Positions 1 to 5,674 of a DNA stretch of 10,000 bases are shown in pieces. Source of the DNA: Stramonita haemastoma (taxonomy: Eukaryota > Mollusca > Gastropoda > Neogastropoda > Muricidae). Below the pieces are notes generated by a model. It saw only the letters and a list, made by a program, of their open reading frames with translations. It had not been told where the DNA came from and ran no database searches. Position numbers and translations under genes: made by a program. Numbering within the stretch: the first letter of the stretch is position 1; every line of letters begins with the position of its first letter. Location of the stretch: NCBI GenBank assembly GCA_030674155.1, contig CM060316.1, positions 74,683,229 to 74,693,228 of the forward strand, written 5' to 3'.

Positions 1-125
1 GTTGTCCAGGTTAGTAAAGGAGGTGGAGATGTTCAGCTCCAAGAAACACCCACAGACTGCCGCACCTGCACACAGCAGTGAAGGCAAGGGGATACTGACC
101 GTACGTACCTAGGCACTACGTGAAC

Positions 126-375
126 AAAGTCCTTCGGATGAGACTACAAACCGAGGCCCGTGTGTGCGAACGCACGCAGAACATCTTGCGCACACGTTAA
201 ATCCTGTTTCCGCTTTTCGTAAGAGTAGGCCATTATGTGCCGGTGGGAACAGATGACATTTACAAAACTGCATACACCACAGGGACTGGGTGTAAAAAAA
301 AAAAAAGCACACGAGTGCTTATTCTATTATCCTCGATATAAAAGATAAATAAATAAATTAATTAATTAATTAAAA
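126..375 (+). mobile_element. SINE-like dispersed repeat, copy A
   Basis: About 230 bases match, in inverted orientation and with only scattered differences, the segment at 4003-4235. Shared landmarks in order are GTCCTTCGGATGAGAC, AAACCGAGG, a GCGCACACGTTAAATCCTGTT-type block, AGAGTAGGCCAT, TGGGAACAGATGACATTT and TATCCTCGATATAAAAG. The element ends in an AT-rich simple tail (ATAAATAAATAAATT, then repeated TTAA), as expected for the 3' end of a SINE, so it reads on the plus strand. I recall the 'CCTTCGGATGAGAC...AAACCGAGG' core from gastropod genomes; that is memory and not checked. The 5' end is set where similarity between the copies fades, so the head may be missing. It probably lies in an intron or 3' flank of the minus-strand gene. 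Confidence 0.65.
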
Positions 376-510
376 ATAAGGCACCAAGAGCGGTCGTGAT
401 GCAGTACTTTTTAGGTCTACAGCACTAGAGCAATAACAGGTGAAGTACAGTATTGATGAGGAAGTAGGAATGGCAGCGCTAGCCACTTCAGCAGCTATTG
501 GTTTCCAAAA

Positions 511-995
511 CTTTGACAGATACCGCAAGTATCTAAAAAAAAAAACTGACAGATACAAGTGTTTCAAAAACACTGACAGATACAAGTGTTCAAAACACTG
601 GCAGATACTACAAATGTTTCAAAAACACTGACAGGTACAAATGCTTCAAAAACACTGACAGATACAAGTGTCTCAAAAACAGTGACAGATACAAGTGTTT
701 CAAAAACACTGACAGATACAAGTGTTTCAAAAACACTGGCAAATACTACCAGTGTTTCAAAAACACTGACAGACACAAGTGTCTCAAAAACACTGACAGA
801 TACAAGTGTTTCAAAAACACTGACAGATACAAGTGTTCAAAAACACTGGCAAAACTACCAGTGTTTCAAAAACACTGACAGACACAAGTGTCTCAAAAAC
901 ACTGACAGACACAAGTGTCTCAAAAACACTGACAGACACCACCAATGTGTCAAAAACACTGACACACACCACCAGTGTGTCAAGAAACACTGACA
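511..995. repeat. 27-bp minisatellite with a hairpin in each unit
   Basis: About 17 tandem units of the form ACACTGACAGATACAAGTG plus TTTCAAAA repeat here. Most are 27 bp, some are 30 bp (an extra ACTACC-type block), and a few are a base short (near 590 and 838). Each unit junction carries the inverted repeat AGTGTTT-CAA-AAACACT, which could fold as a 7-bp stem with a 3-nt loop on either strand. Because 27 and 30 are multiples of three, plus-strand frames stay open as a 9-residue repeat, S-K-T-L-T-D-T-S-V. There is no start, donor or acceptor context to make this a gene, and the short units break the frame. Units near 880-995 are more diverged (GACACACACCACCAGTGTG), suggesting degeneration at that edge. 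Confidence 0.85.
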
Positions 996-1255
996 CTATC
1001 CCCAATCTAGAAACTATAGTGTACACGATACATAAACCTATAAACGTAAGCAGCAACTGCAGTACTAAGTCATACGGTGACACAGAAGTTGGAAGCAATA
1101 GCAGCCGAAACGGTAGACAATTGTAGTATTGAAGGCTGCTAACAGATAGTGAAGGAGAAAACAGATGACTTCAGAGTGGCCACAACTGTGTCAGCAGTAA
1201 TGATGTGATGATGAAGTCAGAGCATTTGCAGCACAGCACAAACAAACAGCAGCAG

Positions 1256-1256
<1 letters not shown>
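996..1256. other. No gene seen; flank between repeats
   Basis: Unique-looking sequence of moderate GC. The open plus-strand frame of the 27-bp repeat runs on to about 1126 without any recognisable domain. I see no coding, RNA or transposon signal here. If the minus-strand gene continues to the left, this is part of an intron. Confidence 0.5.

Positions 1257-1292
<36 letters not shown>
1257..1292. repeat. (CAG)12 microsatellite
   Basis: Twelve uninterrupted CAG units, preceded by three more separated by one extra C (from 1247). On the minus strand, the sense of the mucin gene, this reads CTG. It lies 45 bases beyond an acceptor-like site at 1338-1340. Confidence 0.95.
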
Positions 1293-1296
<4 letters not shown>

Positions 1297-1634
1297 AGTC
1301 CTTTCCTAGTGTATCCCCGAAGTCGGGATGCAGCCACCTAAATGGTGAGAAGGAGGACGGTCACATACGTAAAAAAATCTCACCTCTGGTGAACCCAGGA
1401 GACAAGGAACCGAAAAAAAAACATTATCTAGTGACACAAGTAGAAGTAACAAAAACAATGAGGTAATGATGATTTTTAATCCATTCCTATCATCATATTC
1501 ATAATGAAGTGGCATATGTGTTACACGTATAAGTGTATATGTGTAAGTAAGTATAAGGATGCATGTGATCATAATCATATGCTGCGTGCACTCGTCTTTG
1601 TGTGAGCAAATCAGTGGAGAAGCAGCATTGTCTC
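1293..1634 (-). other. Intron or 3' flank downstream of SEA exon 2
   Basis: This segment follows the 1641-1708 exon in the gene's sense. It holds an acceptor-like site on the minus strand at 1338-1340: a long C/T tract (CCGTCCTCCTTCTCACCATT) followed by TAG. It also holds an ATTAAA hexamer at 1475-1480 that could be a weak polyadenylation signal if transcription ended here. I do not find an exon coding for the expected G-S-V-V-V end of a SEA domain. Confidence 0.4.
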
Positions 1635-1640
1635 GCTTAC
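1635..1640 (-). other. 5' splice donor, GTAAGC
   Basis: Minus-strand CTACA|GTAAGCGAGA. The intron side is a good donor (GTAAG), while the last exon base is A rather than the usual G. Using it ends the exon after two bases of a codon (phase 2). The alternative is that the gene reads on one codon and stops at TAA (1637-1639). The donor is favoured because a SEA domain should not end before its last strand. Confidence 0.55.
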
Positions 1641-1708
1641 TGTAGCTCTTTGATGGCGACGGTAGGCTCGTAAGTTGACCACTCGGCGTTCTCCATCACT
1701 CGGGCGAT
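1641..1708 (-). CDS. SEA domain mucin, SEA exon 2 (internal, partial gene)
   Basis: A 68-nt exon: 22 codons plus two bases, opened by a strong acceptor (TTTAATTGTTTTCAG) and closed by CA|GTAAGC. It reads I-A-R-V-M-E-N-A-E-W-S-T-Y-E-P-T-V-A-I-K-E-L. This fits directly onto the end of the upstream exon (…Y-K-E-L-E-R-L-L-D-A-F), extending the amphipathic helix and then giving the second SEA strand (T-V-A-I-K-E-L). Both exon ends at this junction are phase 0, which supports the join. In SEA domains the next residues are usually G-S-V-V-V, the self-cleavage strand, which must come from a further exon. If the donor is not used, the frame meets TAA after one more Gln and the SEA domain would be truncated. 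SEA domains are extracellular, in membrane mucins and related proteins. Recognition is by pattern, not by profile search. Confidence 0.7.
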
Positions 1709-1725
1709 CTGAAAACAATTAAATT
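1709..1725 (-). other. 3' splice acceptor of SEA exon 2
   Basis: Minus-strand TTTAATTGTTTTCAG followed by ATCGCC. A T-rich tract runs directly into CAG. It is the one copy of a reiterated acceptor-like motif that is followed by a convincing exon (see 1709-2640). Confidence 0.75.
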
Positions 1726-1770
1726 ATATTTAAAGCATTGCTTTGGCGGTCTGATAACAAATCAACACAA

Positions 1771-2310
1771 CACGGTCATCACACTTATATTCACATCATC
1801 ACACCACGGTCACCACACTTATGTTCATAGTCACATCATCAAAACACGGTCACCACACTTATGTTCATAGTCACATCATCAAAACACGGTTATCACACTT
1901 ATATTCACATCATCACACCACGGTCACCACACTTATGTTCATAGTCACATCATCTAAACACGGTCACCACACTTATGTTCATAGTCACATCATCACAGCA
2001 CGGTCACCACACTTATGTTCATAGTCACATCATCACACCACGGTCACCACACTTATGTTATAGTCACATCATCACAACACGGTCACCACACTTATGTTCA
2101 TAGTCACATCATCACAACACGGTCACCACACTTATGTCCATAGTCACATCATCACAACACGGTCACCACATTTATGTTCATAGTCACATCATCACAACAC
2201 GGTCACCACACTTATGTCCATAGTCACATCATCACAACACGGTCACCACATTTATGTTCATAGTCACATCATCACAACACGGTCACCACACTTATGTTCA
2301 CATCATCACT
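1771..2310. repeat. 40-bp minisatellite (14 units)
   Basis: Fourteen units begin CACGGTCACCACACTTATGT or a close variant and continue TCATAGTCACATCATCACAA. Standard units are 40 bp. The first, second, fourth and last are about 34 bp because the six bases of the ATAGTC block are missing. Most central units differ by one or two bases, so the array is young in its core. Units are contiguous with no variable spacers, so this is not a CRISPR-like array. It lies in the intron between the two SEA exons. Confidence 0.9.
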
Positions 2311-2640
2311 TAGGCACAACACAACATGGTCATCAAGCTTTTAGTTCATGTCATCACTTTCAACATCTGAAAACAAACACAGCATAGTTACTGCACAATG
2401 CATTCTCAACATCACTGGCACTATCTGAAAATAATTGACCTAAAGCATGGCCAAGACACTCTAATGTTTTTAGCTTCACTCTCCAAACATTGGTCACTGC
2501 ACTCTATATTCTCTGTGTCACTCTCATAATCTGAAGGGTAAAAAAAAACAAGGCATAGTCAAGATACTGTAAAATCTTAGTATCTCTCCCGTATGAAAAA
2601 CAAGCAACAAAGCATGGTCATTTTTAAAACTATTAATAGA

Positions 2641-3186
2641 TAAAGACATTTAGAAATATATTTTTAAAATTTCTTTTTCTTAAACTTGAGTTTCTGGAGC
2701 TTTTTTTTTCGGTTGTCTGTGAATAGTGCTTTGAGCAGAATGGATGGCGCCCTAAACACAGCTTTTCAAAATTCCGTGATAACTATATTATTACTAGATC
2801 TAGATCTATTTTGCTTTTTAAAGTTCCACTGTGTTTTATTTCTTCCCTGCATTCTTTTTCAGGGGGACAAAGGCGATGACTTGAGAAGATCATAAAACGT
2901 GACTTAACGATACTTTGTTGAGGAAACAATACTATATAAATCTAACCAGTGGCTTTTTAGTTGACGTAGCTAAAGGGTGGATTGAGTGTTCGTGTCAGCT
3001 GAGCAGTTCTAAACTACATTGAGATGCATTATCCTTTCCATTCAGACTAAGCGAAAAGCTGCATTTCAGTCATGAATAAATAAAAAATATTGTCGTAGTA
3101 TATTAATTATTGTGTCGGTGCCTTCAAATGTGCGAGTGTTGTGTGTGTGTGGTGGGGTGTCGGTGGGATGTGTGGGGATGGAGGGT
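2641..3186. other. AT-rich intron sequence, no gene supported
   Basis: Intron of the minus-strand SEA gene. I see no minus-strand exon here. On the plus strand there is a strong acceptor-like tract (TTCCCTGCATTCTTTTTCAG, ending 2862) followed by a short open frame to TAA and, at 3075-3084, overlapping AATAAA hexamers. Together these could be the last exon of an unseen plus-strand gene or chance (see findings). Confidence 0.4.
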
Positions 3187-3226
3187 TGTGTGTGTTTGTG
3201 TGTGTAGTGTGTGGAGGTTGTGTGTG

Positions 3227-3294
<68 letters not shown>
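3187..3294. repeat. (GT)n microsatellite
   Basis: An interrupted GT tract (3187-3230) leads into an almost pure run of about 32 GT units up to 3294. In the sense of the gene it reads CA. It is the inverted partner of the (CA)n at 3545-3652. Confidence 0.95.
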
Positions 3295-3297
<3 letters not shown>

Positions 3298-3404
3298 AAC
3301 CAAAAGGAAGGTGAATGTGGAAGAGACAAAAATAAACAGGAATAAGAATCAGATTATGATAACAACGACAAAGACGACAACGATGATAGTGATAACAACA
3401 GATA

Positions 3405-3422
3405 CCCCCCACCCCACCCCCC
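3405..3422 (-). other. G-quadruplex candidate
   Basis: Plus-strand CCCCCCACCCCACCCCCC reads on the minus strand, the gene's sense, as three G-runs of six, four and six separated by single T residues. One six-run could supply two G-triplets, allowing a compact quadruplex in the pre-mRNA or DNA. It lies between the (GT)n and (CA)n tracts. Confidence 0.5.
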
Positions 3423-3544
3423 ATATGGCCTCTGTGGTTGGCAGGGGCATAAACAAGATTGAACTACGGATGTGATGACGATAGCAGTGGTAAAGATGCG
3501 TAAAGTGGCTATATAGTGGTGATACAACACACAGCTAGGAGTAA

Positions 3545-3578
3545 CACACACACACACACACACCACACAACACACACA

Positions 3579-3652
<74 letters not shown>
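3545..3652. repeat. (CA)n microsatellite next to a splice donor
   Basis: A CA tract with few interruptions (CACCACACAA near 3562, ATACAC near 3584), then about 32 pure units to 3652. On the minus-strand transcript it is a (UG)n tract starting about 13 nt after the GTGAGT donor at 3665-3660. Confidence 0.95.
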
Positions 3653-3655
<3 letters not shown>

Positions 3656-3659
3656 GCAA

Positions 3660-3665
3660 ACTCAC
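3660..3665 (-). other. 5' splice donor of SEA exon 1, GTGAGT
   Basis: Minus-strand GATGCGTTT|GTGAGT. This is a consensus donor falling exactly between codons (phase 0). It matches the phase 0 acceptor of the exon at 1708. A (UG)n tract follows at once. Confidence 0.8.
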
Positions 3666-3788
3666 AAACGCATCCAACAAGCGCTCCAGTTCTTTATATT
3701 CATCCGAGGACTTATCGGTCAGGGCTGCCGTGCAGTTAATGTCCGTGATCTTCATCACTCCGGAAAACGTCCTGTGAGTAGTGGCTGC
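3666..3788 (-). CDS. SEA domain mucin, SEA exon 1 (internal)
   Basis: Codes for the N-terminal half of a SEA domain. After a short Thr-rich lead (A-A-T-T-H-R-T) comes F-S-G-V-M-K-I-T-D-I-N (first strand), then C-T-A-A-L-T-D-K-S-S-D-E, then the helix Y-K-E-L-E-R-L-L-D-A-F. The hallmarks are the F…K-I-T-x-I-N strand, the L-T-D-x-S-S-x-E-Y turn and the following helix. N-C-T is a possible N-glycosylation site. The start is set at the phase 0 acceptor ACGACCCAG|GCAGCC, so the exon would join in phase to the mucin exon ending at 5675. The same frame stays open upstream to about 4010 with mucin-like content (T-E-A-S-T-T-T-T, a His run). An acceptor at 3991-3993 is therefore possible, but it does not match the phase of the 5675 donor. 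The SEA call is firm by eye; the exon start is uncertain. Confidence 0.8.
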
Positions 3789-4002
3789 CTGGGTCGTGGT
3801 GGTGGTGGCTGCTGTCGTGCTACACCAGTGGTGAGGATGCTTCTGTGTCGTGGTGGTGGATGCTTCTGTGTCGTGGTGGTGGTGGTGGTGGTTGCTGTCG
3901 TGCCACCCAGTGGTGGAGGAGCTTCTGGTGTCGTGGTCTCCAGGTTGACGTTGGCTGAATGGCCGTGTAGTGGTGAGGGCGCTGACTGCTCTGTGATGAG
4001 AT
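3789..4002 (-). other. Mucin-like coding remnant or 5' extension of SEA exon 1
   Basis: Open in the SEA frame and rich in ACC/ACG/ACA triplets, like the mucin exon. It reads with T-E-A-S-T-T-T-T and a run of six His caused by a (CAC)n tract. Reading one base over gives a cleaner Thr run, so a small indel may have occurred. It ends at CTCATCACAG|AGCAG (3991-3993), directly against the AT-rich tail of SINE copy B. It is either exon (alternative acceptor) or old exon sequence now treated as intron. Confidence 0.45.
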
Positions 4003-4235
4003 TTATTTGATTATTTGATTTGATTTATTCTTTTATATCGAGGATAATGGAATAAGCACTTTGTGGTTTTTTACATCCAGTCCCGTGTGTATGCAGTTTT
4101 TAAATGTCATCTGTTCCCACCGCACACGATGGCCTACTCTTACGAAAAGTGGAACAGGATTTAACGTGTGCGCAAGGTGTTCTGCGAGCGTTCGCACACG
4201 GGGTCTCGGTTTAAAGTCTCATCCGAAGGACTTTT
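4003..4235 (-). mobile_element. SINE-like dispersed repeat, copy B
   Basis: Inverted partner of copy A (126-375), with the same landmark blocks. Read on the minus strand it starts near AAAGTCCTTCGGATGAGAC, passes AAACCGAGA, GCGCACACGTTAAATCCTGT and TATCCTCGATATAAAAG, and ends in an AATAAATCAAATC-type tail. The tail stops about 10 bases before the acceptor-like CAG at 3991-3993, so the element sits immediately beside mucin/SEA coding sequence and in the same orientation as the gene. Open frames across it share a Cys-containing stretch with copy A only because the DNA is conserved. Confidence 0.65.
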
Positions 4236-4377
4236 TGCGATTAAGGACGTGTGTGTTGCTGAATGATCACAGGCTCGCCTCATTGTCCTGCTCAGTCTGC
4301 CTATGTGAGAGCATAGCATGCTTTGTTTTCTGCTGTGGAAACAGCAGCATCGGTTCATCATGAGACAGACACTATAA

Positions 4378-4526
4378 CTCGTGTACGTATGGAACGTCTG
4401 AATTCCGTCCCGTGAGTCCATAAGGTCTAGGTTTGAATCTTGGCAGTGGCGTGTGGTAATTTAAGGTGGATATTTCTACGGTTCCTGGGTCAACTTCAAG
4501 TACAAGATCTGCTAGTTTCTGAAGCT
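4378..4526 (+). mobile_element. tRNA-type SINE fragment (5' part)
   Basis: The stretch holds TCCGTCCCGTGAGTCCA, then AGGTCTAGGTTTGAATCTTG (a B-box-like GGTTTGAATC of a tRNA-type RNA polymerase III promoter), GGCAGTGGCGTGTGG, and GGGTCAACTT … CTGCTAGTTTCTGAA. I recall a very similar, longer gastropod SINE. Here the match ends at the last block, so this is a 5' fragment. The identity is from memory, while the B-box-like motif is visible. Confidence 0.5.
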
Positions 4527-4728
4527 TTTCCTGCTGAGTGACTGTGACTGTCAAACAGTCTTGGCAGAAGACAACTACCATTTCAACAAACATGGAAAGT
4601 ATTCAGTCAATAGTTGGTCAGTCGGTTTGGAGTAGATCATCTGTATGTGCTGTCAGGAATCGAGGGAACTGGTTGTCAAGTCTTCAGGGGTGCCCCAACG
4701 ATCGCCAGACTAAAGAATAGATAGATAT
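4527..4728. other. Intron sequence, no gene seen
   Basis: Unique-looking sequence between the SINE fragment and the tetranucleotide array. No splice-bounded open frame of note on either strand. Confidence 0.5.
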
Positions 4729-4903
<175 letters not shown>

Positions 4904-5668
4904 GGGCTGTCACCATTAGCTATGATTTTTTTATGTTGACCACCAACCAGCAATGCTGATATAATCGTGTGCAGATTTATGACAGTGCTGTTATTTATAG
5001 ATTTTTTTCTTAAGCCAGTCAGCAGTTTGTACTTTCAAGCATAACTTTGTATCAGTACGGTGTACATTTGTTTTGACACAGTATGTTATGCTGTCTTTCA
5101 AAGTCTTTGTGTACAGTTCATGGACTCCCATGGCTGATAGAAGTCATATGCCAGGAAGCACCTAGCAAAAAATGGCATTGGGAGAACTTTACTCAATGTC
5201 CATGCAGGTGATGATGATTATGCTGCTGCTACTACTACCTTTTCATCCATGTAGCCACAAGAACACAAGGTAAGAAATTGGCATTGTGTTTTCTCTTGAC
5301 TGATAGGAAAAAATGTATTTATGTTTGGCATGGTTATTTGCCATTGCCATGAATGTTTTCTGTCACTGATGGTTAATGCAGTCTTGAAAAAAAACCTGGT
5401 TACTATGTCTTTGATGTTGTGTAAATATTCTTTTTGGTATGGAGATATACTCTTCCATACTACCCTTCTTATTTCAACAAAATAGAGGCTGGTTTATTCA
5501 GGGAAAATAAGTACGGTTGATCATTTCATGCATCATATATTTATTTAACTTTTCCTTTAAAAGTTTTCTCCATGTCTTCCACAAACCAACCAACCAACAA
5601 ACAAACAGGCAGAATTTGAACTTAAAAAGAAAAAAAAAAAACAAAGAACCTAAATTTGACACTGTAGC
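4904..5668. other. Intron sequence, no supported gene
   Basis: AT-rich sequence downstream, in the gene's sense, of the mucin exon donor. I see no minus-strand exon. A plus-strand ATG at 5172 opens a short hydrophobic frame ending at a donor-like AAG|GTAAGA (5269/5270), listed under findings. An A-rich tract lies at 5627-5640. Confidence 0.5.
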
Positions 5669-5674
5669 TCTTAC
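5669..5674 (-). other. 5' splice donor of the mucin exon, GTAAGA
   Basis: Minus-strand GTGCTACAG|GTAAGAGC is a textbook donor (CAG|GTAAGA). It follows the frame ending A-E-V-T-Q-V-L-Q and falls between codons (phase 0). Confidence 0.75.

Larger units (their letters stand above)
1709..2640 (-). repeat. Diverged tandem repeats that reiterate a splice acceptor
   Basis: On the minus strand five places read T-rich tract + CAG: at 1709-1711, 1751-1753, 2367-2369, 2425-2427 and 2531-2533. Four of them continue CAGAT, five to seven bases, then AGTGA (for example CAGATCGCCCGAGTGATGGA, CAGATAGTGCCAGTGATGTT, CAGATTATGAGAGTGACACA). Stretches between them share GACCATG or GACCGTG plus TTGT-type blocks, so the whole segment looks like an old tandem duplication of the exon 2 boundary with its upstream intron sequence. 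The 40-bp minisatellite at 1771-2310 seems to be a later expansion inside one unit. Only the 1709 copy is followed by a frame that fits the SEA domain. Confidence 0.55.

Noticed and set aside
1821..2024. Plus-strand frame of H-T-Y-V-H-S-H-I-I repeats.
   Set aside because: The 40-bp unit is not a multiple of three, so the frame survives only through chance variants; no coding support.
1771..2310. A regular array that could suggest CRISPR repeats.
   Set aside because: Units are contiguous with no unique spacers, lie in an animal intron, and vary by ordinary minisatellite changes. The same applies to 511-995.
2863..2895. Collagen-like G-D-K-G-D-D as evidence for a collagen exon.
   Set aside because: Two Gly-x-y triplets are far too little, and a stop follows at once. 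Kept only as a low-grade splice observation.
3066..3758. Frames reading as long Cys-Val or Thr-His runs on both strands.
   Set aside because: They are translations of the GT and CA microsatellites. Only the first part of the minus frame (the SEA sequence, before the donor at 3665) is meaningful.
109..4363. Similar short peptides (T-G-F-N-V-C-A-R-C-S-A) from the minus strand near 109-312 and the plus strand near 4061-4363.
   Set aside because: The match follows from DNA identity of the two SINE-like copies, which are in opposite orientation. The frames have no start or domain logic and break outside the repeat.
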